From: Casp-actino8 sp001510335
GTDB lineage: Bacteria > Actinomycetota > Acidimicrobiia > Acidimicrobiales > Ilumatobacteraceae
NCBI GenBank assembly: GCA_027729635.1
Contig: JAQCEM010000004.1
Location: forward strand, 1-64,000
Length of the DNA stretch: 64,000 nt
Direction: 5' to 3'
The position numbers and the translations under genes were made by a program. Position 1 is the first letter of the stretch. Every line of letters starts with the position of its first letter. Positions 26,816 to 35,394 of this stretch are shown here, piece by piece. Under the pieces are notes generated by a model that searched no databases, was not told the DNA's origin, and worked only from the letters and a program-made list of their open reading frames with translations.

Positions 26816-27516
26816 CAAATCCGATTCTCGAACTACGCAATATTCGCGCCTCGTACGGATCAATTGAAGTACTTCACGGAGTCAATCTTTCGATCGGCCG
26901 CGGAGAAGTTGTCGCCCTCCTTGGTCCAAATGGTGCGGGCAAGAGCACCATGATCAAAGTTGTTAGCGGTCTCTTGCGACCCACATCTGGTCAACTTGTT
27001 GTTGGTGGTCGCGACGTCACCGGAGCCGCAGCAAATGCACTTGCTCGAACTGGGTTGTGCACGATCCCTGAAGGGCGCGGCATTTTCCCCAACCTCACGG
27101 TTCGTGAGAACCTGCTCATGGCCACATATAGCGGTCACAAATTGTCAGATATTGAGGAGAGCACATACACGCGGTTTCCTCGACTCAGCGAACGTCGTAC
27201 GCAACTGGCCGGAACCTTGTCGGGTGGCGAACAGCAGATGTTGTCACTAGCCCGAGCGCTCGCAACCAATCCCGTGATTTTGTTGCTCGACGAATTATCA
27301 ATGGGACTCGCCCCATTGATCGTTGCCGAGCTCTATCAGCAAGTGGCCGCAATCGCCGCCGAAGGCGTTTCAGTTTTAGTCGTCGAACAGTTTGCCCGTA
27401 CAGTGCTCGGTGTTGCTGATCAAGCAGTGTTACTGGCTCACGGAAAAGTTCAAGTCTCAGGTAAAGCATCTGAAATCGGCGAAGATGTTCTTGCCGGCGC
27501 ATATCTAGGTTCATAA
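26812..27516 (+). CDS. LivF-type ABC ATPase
   Basis: A 234-residue ABC ATPase. Walker A is GPNGAGKST, the signature LSGGEQQMLSLARAL is canonical, and Walker B is ILLLDELSMGLAP, the typical LivF form. The VEQ switch segment (VVEQFARTVL) is also typical. The start overlaps the LivG stop in ATGA. With the fused permease, LivG partner and lipoprotein it completes a five-component importer on four genes. A small membrane protein follows 30 bases later. Confidence 0.9.
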   Translation: MTNPILELRNIRASYGSIEVLHGVNLSIGRGEVVALLGPNGAGKSTMIKVVSGLLRPTSGQLVVGGRDVTGAAANALARTGLCTIPEGRGIFPNLTVRENLLMATYSGHKLSDIEESTYTRFPRLSERRTQLAGTLSGGEQQMLSLARALATNPVILLLDELSMGLAPLIVAELYQQVAAIAAEGVSVLVVEQFARTVLGVADQAVLLAHGKVQVSGKASEIGEDVLAGAYLGS

Positions 27517-27546
27517 ATTCTCTTACTGAAAGAAACGGACACGACA

Positions 27547-27915
27547 ATGAATGAAGATCGAATCCAAACCTTCGCCGAAGAAATCGGTGAATTGAAATTG
27601 CGTGGCGCGCGCGCAGATCGCGAACGCTGGCTCTTAATTTTGGGTGGGCTCGGATTGATCGCCGGAGTTGGCTTAGCAGTCTTTGGTGGTTTTCAAGCGA
27701 GCGGTACCACAATCCTTGGTGACCAAATTGCCTTTTTGGCAACTGGCACACTGATCGGACTCGCGCTTGTCATCGCTGGTGCAGCGCTATTCATCCGCTA
27801 CTCAATTGCCCGCTTCATGCGTTTTTGGCTGGTGCGTCTCGTTCACGAACATCGCAGTGAAACTGACCGCGTCATCAAAGCACTCGGCGATATTGAAGCA
27901 AAACTCAATAAGTAG
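27547..27915 (+). CDS. Small two-helix membrane protein at the end of the importer operon
   Basis: A 122-residue protein with a charged N-terminal helix (residues 1-27), two membrane segments (about 28-50 and 58-82) and a basic then amphipathic C-terminal tail. I do not recognise the family. A purine-rich site lies ahead of the ATG. It lies 30 bases after livF and is convergent with the ATPase gene (3-base gap). It could be an accessory subunit of the importer, but that rests on position alone. Confidence 0.6.
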   Translation: MNEDRIQTFAEEIGELKLRGARADRERWLLILGGLGLIAGVGLAVFGGFQASGTTILGDQIAFLATGTLIGLALVIAGAALFIRYSIARFMRFWLVRLVHEHRSETDRVIKALGDIEAKLNK

Positions 27916-27918
27916 AAA

Positions 27919-29337
27919 TCAACGAGCGCGGTAGGTCCCGCCGCCGAGTCCGCTGGTGTCTTTGTTGAGACGCTTCGACAAGTGCATTCCTTCAAGGATG
28001 AATTCAACTGCCGCAGCAACACTGGCTGCACTGTCATCACCATCAATCAGTGCATCAACAATCGGACGCAACGAAGGAATATCGCCAATGAGCATTGCCT
28101 GCTCTTCAGAAGGGACGTCTTCACCGGTGTGAACGATTGCTCCCTCTTCAAAAGCAGTAAGCACGGCTCCGGTTAATTCTGGTTGCACAACCTGGCGATA
28201 CACGGTCAGAACTGAAGCCTTAATGAGGTCGCGAAGTACTTGTCCCTCGCGACCCTCTTCAAGCGCTTCAATTTCAATCTTCCCACCAGTTGATGCCGCA
28301 AATGCATCAAGGTCGCATACGCGAGGAACCACATTGGTTTCGCCTAATCGCAATCCACGACGCAAAGCATTTGCTGCCATCACTTCATAGTTACTCACAC
28401 TCAAACGCACACTGACACCACTGCGCTGATTGACCTGACTGCTGTTGCGTGCCAACTGGCTAAATATTGCAACGACAAGTTCCATGTAGGCCGGAACAGT
28501 TACCTTGACATCACCGACACTTGGTGGACGGGCTTCTTGACGAATGATCTGTACTTCAGTCGTTGCTTCAAGTGGATAGTGCGTACGAATCTGACTACCG
28601 AAACGATCTTTCAGTGGAGTGATAATGCGACCACGATTGGTGTAGTCCTCGGGGTTTGCTGAAGCCACAAGCAACACGTCGATTGGTAAGCGAATTTTGT
28701 AACCGCGAACTTGAACATCGCGCTCTTCAAGAATGTTCAATAGACCAACCTGAATACGTTCCGACAAGTCGGGTAATTCGTTAATGGCAAAAATACCACG
28801 ATTCGTACGCGGCACGAGCCCGTAGTGCAGCGTGAGTTCATCACTGAGGTAACGACCTTCAGCAACTTTGATGGGGTCAACTTCACCGATGAGGTCAGCA
28901 ATTGATGTATCGGGAGTTGCTAGCTTTTCACCGAAGCGAACATCTCGATGGATCCATGTGATGGGGGCTTTGTCGCCTTTTTGTTCAACGAGATCACGCG
29001 CTTGCTTTGAGACGGGATTATACGGATCGTCATTAATCTCGCTGCCTGCAATAATCGGCAACCACTCGTCAAGCAATCCCGTCAAACTACGGATCATGCG
29101 GGTTTTGGCCTGTCCGCGCTCTCCTAAAAAAATCACATCGTGACCGGCCAAGATTGCATTCTCGAGCTGTGGCATGACGGTGTCTTCGTAACCGAGGACT
29201 CCTTCGAATAATGGCTGCTTCGCCATAATGCGCGCAACTGCATTGCGACGCATTTCTTCTTTGACGGGACGTGATACCCATCCAGATGCTTTGAGTTCAC
29301 GAATAGTGGCCGCTGAGGGCGCCGGAGTAGAAGACAT
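27919..29337 (-). CDS. AAA+ ATPase, ChlI/MoxR-like
   Basis: A 472-residue AAA+ protein from the ATG at 29337. The Walker A loop is atypical (FLGERGQAKTRMIRSL), as in actinobacterial ChlI-related proteins of the Rv0958 type. The Walker B region is RGIFAINELPDLSERIQ. The helix-2 insert and LASANPEDYTNRGRII sensor segment match the magnesium-chelatase clade. The open frame continues to 29541, but that part is antisense to the divergent glycosidase start and is not ChlI-like. In mycobacteria the partner is an adjacent VWA-domain protein; none is adjacent here, although a VWA gene lies at 45049. Its role is probably remodelling of a protein complex, not chlorophyll synthesis. Confidence 0.83.
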   Translation of the reverse strand: MSSTPAPSAATIRELKASGWVSRPVKEEMRRNAVARIMAKQPLFEGVLGYEDTVMPQLENAILAGHDVIFLGERGQAKTRMIRSLTGLLDEWLPIIAGSEINDDPYNPVSKQARDLVEQKGDKAPITWIHRDVRFGEKLATPDTSIADLIGEVDPIKVAEGRYLSDELTLHYGLVPRTNRGIFAINELPDLSERIQVGLLNILEERDVQVRGYKIRLPIDVLLVASANPEDYTNRGRIITPLKDRFGSQIRTHYPLEATTEVQIIRQEARPPSVGDVKVTVPAYMELVVAIFSQLARNSSQVNQRSGVSVRLSVSNYEVMAANALRRGLRLGETNVVPRVCDLDAFAASTGGKIEIEALEEGREGQVLRDLIKASVLTVYRQVVQPELTGAVLTAFEEGAIVHTGEDVPSEEQAMLIGDIPSLRPIVDALIDGDDSAASVAAAVEFILEGMHLSKRLNKDTSGLGGGTYRAR

Positions 29338-29404
29338 ATCTTGAGAGTAATCCCCCATCATTGAAACGCAATGATCGTGCCCTTTCTCAACTACCGTTTG
29401 AGGT

Positions 29405-31567
29405 GTGACAACATCGACCGAGCATGAGAACGAGAACTGGACTTCTCTTGATCTCTCTGGCCAGTGGCGGGTCACCAAAGCCACTGACGACGCCCTTCGC
29501 ACGAGCGTTGGACTTGATACCGATGATGAAGAGTGGGCCACAATTCAGGTGCCGAGCCATTGGCAGTCACATCCCCTTTTCGCCACCGAAAATGGACCGC
29601 TTTTGTACCGCAAAGATTTTGAACTTGACGTACCAAGTGAAGGCGAGCGTCGTTTCATCGTGGTTGACGGACTCTTTTATCAAGGTGATGTGTGGCTCGA
29701 TGGCGCCTACCTAGGCGACCCTGAGGGTTACTTCATTCCTCATGCGTACGACATCACCGCCCTAGCTTCACTCGACACCGAACACGTCTTGGCTGTCGGC
29801 GCCACGTGCAGCCCGCAGCGGGACAAAAAAGCCAAACGCAATATCACTGGAGTCTTTCAACATTGGGATTGCATCGACCCCTATTTCAATCCTGGTGGCA
29901 TTTGGCGTGGAGTGCGCATTGAGCGCTCAGGACCAGTACGCATTGATGCGCTACGAGTTTTGTGTCGTGATGCCAACGAAGCGAGAGCGAACGTTCGTCT
30001 CAGCGCACGGCTTGATAGCAACAATGAACTTGCGGTTCGCATTGTTACTTACGTCAATAATCAGGTCGTTGAAGAAATTGAGAAATCGCTGGCGACTGGT
30101 ATTAACACTCTCGACTGGGATATCGATATTGATGAACCCAAGTTGTGGTGGCCATGGTCGTTGGGTGAGCAAAATCTGACCGATATTCGAGTTGAAGTCA
30201 TACACGACAACACACTTAGCCACTCAACCACTCGTCGAACTGGTTTACGCGAAGTGGCTGTTCAAGATTGGGTGTATTCAATCAACGGTGAACGCATCTT
30301 TTTGAAGGGTGCGAATCTCGCGCCAACGCGAGCCATGCTAGGCGATGCCACCGAAACTGAATTACGTCGCGACGTTGAATTAGCCCGCGAGGCCGGTCTT
30401 GATTTGGTTCGTGTGCATGGGCATATCTCTCGCACCGAGTTGTATGACGCTGCCGACGAACTCGGAATGTTGATTTGGCAAGACTTCCCATTGCAATGGG
30501 GATACGCCCGACAAATTCGCCGCCAAGCAGTTCGCCAAGCCGAAGAAGCAGTCAATCTTCTTGGACACCACCCATCAATCATGACCTGGTGCGCGCACAA
30601 TGAGCCATTTACATTCAATGTCTCTCCCGGAGAATCTTTCGACTTGAAAAAGATGGTCGTTCCTTTTCTTGCCGGCCATCAATTGCCCACATGGAATAAA
30701 AGTGTCCTTGACCGTTGGGTGAAACGTTCATTTGAAAAAGCTGATGTCACGCGACCAGTCATTGCGCACAGCGGAGTGTTGCCGCACTTACCCACACTTG
30801 ACGGTACTGATAGTCACTTGTATTTCGGTTGGTATCACGGCAACGAACGTGACCTTCCTGGTTTTGCTGCGAAGATTCCCCGACTCATGCGCTTCGTCAG
30901 TGAATTTGGCGCGCAAGCCATTCCTGAATCAACAGAGTTCATAGATACATCTGAGTGGCCAGTTTTAGATTGGGAAAATCTAGAAAACAAGTTCGGTATG
31001 CAACGCGGGAATTTTGAAAATCACTGCCCCGCTTTAATATTTGACAGTTTTGATGATTGGCGGGTTGCCACTCAGGTGTATCAAGCAGACGTCATTCGCT
31101 ATCACATTGAAACTCTTCGTCGATTGAAGTACCGGCCTACTGGTGGCTTTTGCATGTTTGCGCTCAACGACGCCATGCCCATGGTTTCTTGGAGCGTTCT
31201 TGATCACAATCGAGTTCCAAAGTTGGGATACACCGCTTTGGCTGAAGCCTGTCGTCCAGTCATTGTGACGGCTGATCGCCTGCCACAATCAATGCGCCCT
31301 GGAGATCAAGTCCGCATTGCACTTCATGTTGTCAACGATCTACATCGCGAACTTGACGACGCCACAGTGACCGCAACTGTTGAGTCAACGGGCGATCCTC
31401 AGGTCTGGCAATTCGAAGGCGCCATTGCCAGTGATAATTGCACCCTGGTTGGCCACATCCTCATCACTGCACCCTTCGCTGAGGGACCGGTGATGCTTGA
31501 TTTGACTCTCGTGAGCGGCGATGTGGTTGCGACGAATCGCTACCACACCAACGTCATCGCGAATTAG
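29405..31567 (+). CDS. Glycoside hydrolase family 2 enzyme (beta-mannosidase/galactosidase-like)
   Basis: A 720-residue GH2 enzyme from a GTG start. An N-terminal jelly-roll domain (WRVTKATDD ... WLDGAYLGD, GGIWRGVRIE) is followed by an Ig-like domain, a TIM barrel from about residue 285, and a C-terminal beta domain. The acid/base is Glu400 in WCAHNEP and the nucleophile Glu500 in VSEFGAQA. Both are intact, so it should be active. There is no signal peptide, so it works in the cytoplasm on oligosaccharides brought in by a transporter. It stands alone, with no sugar transporter or regulator nearby. Specificity between mannoside, galactoside and glucuronide cannot be set by eye. Confidence 0.87.
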   Translation: MTTSTEHENENWTSLDLSGQWRVTKATDDALRTSVGLDTDDEEWATIQVPSHWQSHPLFATENGPLLYRKDFELDVPSEGERRFIVVDGLFYQGDVWLDGAYLGDPEGYFIPHAYDITALASLDTEHVLAVGATCSPQRDKKAKRNITGVFQHWDCIDPYFNPGGIWRGVRIERSGPVRIDALRVLCRDANEARANVRLSARLDSNNELAVRIVTYVNNQVVEEIEKSLATGINTLDWDIDIDEPKLWWPWSLGEQNLTDIRVEVIHDNTLSHSTTRRTGLREVAVQDWVYSINGERIFLKGANLAPTRAMLGDATETELRRDVELAREAGLDLVRVHGHISRTELYDAADELGMLIWQDFPLQWGYARQIRRQAVRQAEEAVNLLGHHPSIMTWCAHNEPFTFNVSPGESFDLKKMVVPFLAGHQLPTWNKSVLDRWVKRSFEKADVTRPVIAHSGVLPHLPTLDGTDSHLYFGWYHGNERDLPGFAAKIPRLMRFVSEFGAQAIPESTEFIDTSEWPVLDWENLENKFGMQRGNFENHCPALIFDSFDDWRVATQVYQADVIRYHIETLRRLKYRPTGGFCMFALNDAMPMVSWSVLDHNRVPKLGYTALAEACRPVIVTADRLPQSMRPGDQVRIALHVVNDLHRELDDATVTATVESTGDPQVWQFEGAIASDNCTLVGHILITAPFAEGPVMLDLTLVSGDVVATNRYHTNVIAN

Positions 31568-31574
31568 CACCTAG

Positions 31575-31617
31575 TTGGGCAAAATAACCACCGAAAACGG
31601 GGTGTTGTCGCGCCCAA
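31575..31617. terminator. Possible bidirectional terminator between GH2 and sdhB
   Basis: TTGGGC (31575-31580) pairs with GCCCAA (31612-31617). Inside it an imperfect stem AACCACC/GGGTGTT surrounds a GAAAAC-type loop. The genes converge here. No long T-run is present, so this is a moderate guess. Confidence 0.35.
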
Positions 31618-31620
31618 GAA

Positions 31621-32397
31621 TTAGCTGCGGGAGATTTCTTTGCGGTTCTTGAGTTTGGACTTGCGATAGTCCTTGTTCATCAACGCAATGACATCAATCG
31701 AAATTTCTTTCGGGCATGCGGCTTCACATTCACCGTGGTTGGTGCATGAACCGAAGTACTCGTCCATTGTCTCAACCATGGCTTCGGTGCGCTTATAACG
31801 CTCGGCCTGACCCTGTGGCAACAAGTTGAGGTGAGCGATCTTGGCAGCAGTAAACAAGTTGGCTGCGCCATTCGGGCAAGCCGCCACGCACGCACCACAA
31901 CCGATGCATTGCGCCGAATCCATCGCGGCATCAGCAACGCTCTTCGGAATTGGAATGAGGTTCGCATCGGGAGCACCACCGGTGTTTGCCGAAATGAATC
32001 CACCTGATTCGATGATGCGGTCAAACGCCGAACGATCAACCATCAAGTCTTTGATGATTGGGAATGCCGAGGCACGCCACGGCTCAATCACGATTTCATC
32101 GCCACTCTTGAACTTACGCATGTGCAACTGACAAGTTGCGGTACTGCGCTCTGGTCCGTGGGCCTGGCCATTGATCATCAATGAACAAGTTCCACAGATT
32201 CCTTCACGACAGTCATGGTCGAACACGACTGGCAACTTGTTCTCGCCGATGAGTCCTTCGTTAAGCACATCGAGCATTTCGAGGAACGACGCTTCATCGC
32301 TGATCTCGGGCATGATGTGATCCTCGAAGTGACCCTTTGCGGCCGGACCCGACTGTCGCCAGATTTTGAGTTTGAGATCCTTGAGATGGTTGCTCAC
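31621..32397 (-). CDS. sdhB: Succinate dehydrogenase iron-sulfur subunit
   Basis: A 258-residue iron-sulfur subunit. The [2Fe-2S] site is in CREGICGTCSLMINGQ with a later CQLHM. The [4Fe-4S] and [3Fe-4S] sites come from CIGCGACVAACPNG and CTNHGECEAACPKE. It passes electrons from the flavoprotein to quinone. It overlaps sdhA by 4 bases and is the last gene of sdhCAB. Motif spacing matches the Rv0247c-Rv0249c (Sdh1) type rather than the E. coli type. Confidence 0.93.
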   Translation of the reverse strand: MSNHLKDLKLKIWRQSGPAAKGHFEDHIMPEISDEASFLEMLDVLNEGLIGENKLPVVFDHDCREGICGTCSLMINGQAHGPERSTATCQLHMRKFKSGDEIVIEPWRASAFPIIKDLMVDRSAFDRIIESGGFISANTGGAPDANLIPIPKSVADAAMDSAQCIGCGACVAACPNGAANLFTAAKIAHLNLLPQGQAERYKRTEAMVETMDEYFGSCTNHGECEAACPKEISIDVIALMNKDYRKSKLKNRKEISRS

Positions 32398-34316
32398 TTG
32401 TAGCTCCGTGTCGCTAGGTGAATTGCTTCAAAGTTGAGTTCTTCTTTATGGCGGATCGACTTGGTCGGGTCGCCAGTCCATTCCCAAGCGGCCACGTGAG
32501 CGAACTTTTCGTCGTCACGCGTGGCTTCGCCTTCGTCGGTCTGGTACTCGGCTCGGAAGTGACCGCCACAACTTTCTTCGCGCTCAAGAGCATCACGGCA
32601 CATCAACATGCCCAACTGGAAGAAGTCATCAACACGACCAGCTTTTTCAAGCGTCTGGTTCATGCTTTCGGTATCACCAGTGACGCGTAGATCCTTTTGG
32701 AATTCTTCATATAAAGCAGGCAGTTCTGACAAAGCCTTTTCAAGACCTTGTTGCGTGCGCTCCATACCGCAGTAATCCCAAATGATGCGCCCGACTTCGC
32801 GGTGGAAGTAATCGGGCGAACGAGTTCCCTTGATATCGACGTAGCCCTGATAACGGGCTTGAGCCGCCAACTCGGCCGCCTTGAATGCCGGATGATCGGT
32901 ACCCGGAATTGGCTTATTCAACATCGGTGCTAGATAGTTGCCAATTGTGTACGGCAACACGAAGTACCCGTCGGCCAAACCTTGCATCAGCGCCGAAGCA
33001 CCCAAACGGTTTGCTCCGTGATCGGAGAAGTTGGCTTCGCCCGCAGCATACAAACCAGGAATGTTGGTCATGAGCTCGTAGTCGACCCACAAACCACCCA
33101 TGGTGTAATGCGATGCCGGGTAGATACGCATCGGCATGTCGTACGGATTCTCACCAGCAATGCGTTCGTACATTTCGAACAAGTTGCCGTAGCGCTCTTC
33201 AACAACATCTTTGCCAAGACGATTAATAGCATCACTGAAGTCGAGGTACACACCGTTCTTCAATGGACCAACACCACGACCCGAGTCAACTGAACGCTTT
33301 GCAGCGCGTGACGAAATGTCACGTGGAGCCAAGTTGCCATAGCTCGGGTATAGACGCTCGAGGATGTAGTCACGCTCTGCTTCAGGAACCTGTGACGCGG
33401 GACGGGTCTCATCGGGATTCTGCGGAACCCATACCCGACCGTCGTTACGCAACGACTCTGACATAAGTGTCAACTTTGACTGCGTCGGATCGCTCTGTGG
33501 AATACAGGTTGGGTGAATCTGCGTGTAGCACGGGTTCGCAAATGTGGCACCATTGCGGTGAGCGCGCCAGGCAGCAGTGACGTTGCACGCCATTGCGTTA
33601 GTTGACAAGTAGAACACGTTTCCGTATCCACCCGTTGCCATCACAACAGCGTGTGCCGAGTGAGAAACAACTTCACCATTCACCAAGTCGCGAGTCACAA
33701 TACCGGCGCAACGACCTTCAATAGTGACGACGTCAACGAGTTCGGTGCGGTTGAACATGCGCACATTGCCAAGACCAATCTGGCGAGCAAGTTGCTGATA
33801 AGCACCGAGCAACAATTGCTGACCGGTCTGACCACGGGCATAGAACGTTCGACTTACTTGTGCGCCACCGAATGAACGGTTGTCAAGCATTCCGCCGTAT
33901 TCACGGGCGAATGGAACGCCCTGCGAGACCATTTGGTCAATGATGTTGACCGACACTTCAGCCAAACGATGCACATTGGCCTCGCGTGAACGGAAGTCTC
34001 CACCCTTGATGGTGTCGTAGAACAAACGATGAACGCTGTCGCCGTCACCTTGGTAGTTCTTGGCCGCGTTGATTCCACCTTGTGCAGCAATCGAGTGCGC
34101 ACGACGGGGCGAGTCGTGGAAAGTGAAAACGTCTACTTGGTAACCAAGTTCGGCCATGGTTGCGGCAGCCGATGCGCCGGCGAGTCCCGAGCCAACAACG
34201 ATGACTTTGAACTTGCGCTTGTTACCAGGCGCCACCAACTTGGCATCTTCTTTGTAGGTATTCCACTTGTCGTTAATCGATCCAGCGGGGATTTTGGAAT
34301 TGAGTGTGATCGTCAT
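32394..34316 (-). CDS. sdhA: Succinate dehydrogenase flavoprotein subunit
   Basis: A 640-residue flavoprotein. The N-terminal FAD-binding motif is VVGSGLAGASAAATMAE. The covalent FAD His lies in HSIAAQGGINAA. Active-site segments include HPTCIPQSD and a PASHYTMGGLWVDYE block near residue 400. It oxidises succinate to fumarate (or the reverse). The large subunit form with Sdh1-type partners occurs in Actinobacteria and Bacteroidetes. It is followed by sdhB with ATGA overlap and preceded 34 bases upstream by the cytochrome gene. Confidence 0.94.
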   Translation of the reverse strand: MTITLNSKIPAGSINDKWNTYKEDAKLVAPGNKRKFKVIVVGSGLAGASAAATMAELGYQVDVFTFHDSPRRAHSIAAQGGINAAKNYQGDGDSVHRLFYDTIKGGDFRSREANVHRLAEVSVNIIDQMVSQGVPFAREYGGMLDNRSFGGAQVSRTFYARGQTGQQLLLGAYQQLARQIGLGNVRMFNRTELVDVVTIEGRCAGIVTRDLVNGEVVSHSAHAVVMATGGYGNVFYLSTNAMACNVTAAWRAHRNGATFANPCYTQIHPTCIPQSDPTQSKLTLMSESLRNDGRVWVPQNPDETRPASQVPEAERDYILERLYPSYGNLAPRDISSRAAKRSVDSGRGVGPLKNGVYLDFSDAINRLGKDVVEERYGNLFEMYERIAGENPYDMPMRIYPASHYTMGGLWVDYELMTNIPGLYAAGEANFSDHGANRLGASALMQGLADGYFVLPYTIGNYLAPMLNKPIPGTDHPAFKAAELAAQARYQGYVDIKGTRSPDYFHREVGRIIWDYCGMERTQQGLEKALSELPALYEEFQKDLRVTGDTESMNQTLEKAGRVDDFFQLGMLMCRDALEREESCGGHFRAEYQTDEGEATRDDEKFAHVAAWEWTGDPTKSIRHKEELNFEAIHLATRSYK

Positions 34317-34350
34317 TTTGAATATCTCCTAGTAATTCCGTACGTACCGG

Positions 34351-35124
34351 TCAGCCGACAACGCCGGCGAGAACTGCAATGGGGAACGAAACGTTGCCAA
34401 CGACGATGATCGAGGCAAAGGCTGTTGCAACGGCGCGACGCCATTTATTGAATCGCGGATTGTTCCAACCAAGTGACTGGAACAAACTCCACACACCATG
34501 GAACAAGTGAGTACCAAGTGCAATGTTGGCCAAAACATAAAAGATCGCCACCGGAACTCGTTCAAGGCTGAACGCCACTGCGCCATAAACGTCCTTGAGA
34601 CCTTCTGCATCTTTCGTGCCAACGTACGTGTTGATTGCGCCTGCACCAAAGGTGAGGTCTAGCAGGTGCCAAATAATGAACAAAAGAACAATGACACCGC
34701 TATACCGCATCGTTCGACTCGCAAAACTTGCGACTTGATAATCACGATCGCTTTGGTACTTCACTGGCCGCGCTTGTTTGTTGAGCACCGTCAATGAATA
34801 AGCGGCGTGAATGTGCAACACGGCCATGGCAAGAAGACCACCGCGAAAAATCCACAACATGGCCTTTTCAGGAAGAATTGGATACAACAACTTCTCTAGG
34901 AAGTGCGCATACTGATTGAGGTCGCTTTGACCCATGTACATCTTCAAGTTGCCGATCATGTGAAAGAACACAAAGCCCAACAGGCCGATTCCTGTAATGG
35001 CCATGACGTATTTCTTGCCGACGGCTGTGCCATATAGGTCGATCAAAAACGGCTTGCGCTTGCGAGCAACTCGTTCGACTGCGGTTCCGGAGACCGGACC
35101 CCTCTTCATCACTGCCTGCGCCAT
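34351..35124 (-). CDS. sdhC: Succinate dehydrogenase cytochrome b subunit
   Basis: A 257-residue membrane subunit with about five transmembrane helices, so it is the single-anchor (type B) form and no sdhD is needed. Conserved His residues fall in FHMIGNLKMYMG, HIHAAYSL, IIWHLLDLTFG and GTHLFHGVWSL, which supply two b-heme pairs in this class. It has a basic, soluble N-terminus of about 35 residues. It is first in sdhCAB and reads away from the pyrophosphatase gene, with about 270 bases of shared upstream DNA. Confidence 0.9.
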   Translation of the reverse strand: MAQAVMKRGPVSGTAVERVARKRKPFLIDLYGTAVGKKYVMAITGIGLLGFVFFHMIGNLKMYMGQSDLNQYAHFLEKLLYPILPEKAMLWIFRGGLLAMAVLHIHAAYSLTVLNKQARPVKYQSDRDYQVASFASRTMRYSGVIVLLFIIWHLLDLTFGAGAINTYVGTKDAEGLKDVYGAVAFSLERVPVAIFYVLANIALGTHLFHGVWSLFQSLGWNNPRFNKWRRAVATAFASIIVVGNVSFPIAVLAGVVG

Positions 35125-35394
35125 CGTGACCTGCGCCTTTCAAAAACGGATGCGGTTCATCGCACGATGAGCCTGCTGAGACGCTACCCCGACCACGCCC
35201 TTGACCCTGAAATCAACGAGCGAAAAACTCGGACTTTAGCCAACCGTCACAACGCCCCTCTGAGAAGAATCTCAAAGTTCCCCTTCAGTACTGGCGTGTC
35301 ATGCCGCACTCACGGCTACGAATTCCCTACACTTCTTCCGCCCCTATTGGGTAGCCATCTGGGCTACCCCCATCGTGTTCCAAGGAGTTAGCTG
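35125..35394. promoter_or_regulatory. Divergent promoter region sdhC / hppA
   Basis: This is the longest stretch without a confident gene. It must hold promoters for the sdhCAB operon and the pyrophosphatase gene. A short open frame here (35167-35391) has no recognisable features and I take it as non-coding. The only clear structure is the hairpin at 35349-35369. Confidence 0.5.
35349..35369. promoter_or_regulatory. Leader hairpin or operator upstream of hppA
   Basis: GGGTAGCC and GGCTACCC form a perfect 8-base inverted repeat with a 5-base spacer. It ends 25 bases before the GTG start and 12 bases before the AAGGAG ribosome site. No T-run follows. Confidence 0.4.

Noticed and set aside
29338..29541. 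N-terminal extension of the ChlI-like ATPase
   Set aside because: It is antisense to the start of the GH2 gene and has no similarity to the family; a normal start is at 29337.
35167..35391. 74-residue frame in the sdhC/hppA gap
   Set aside because: It is Arg/His/Pro-rich with no domain, overlaps the hppA leader hairpin and has no clear ribosome site.
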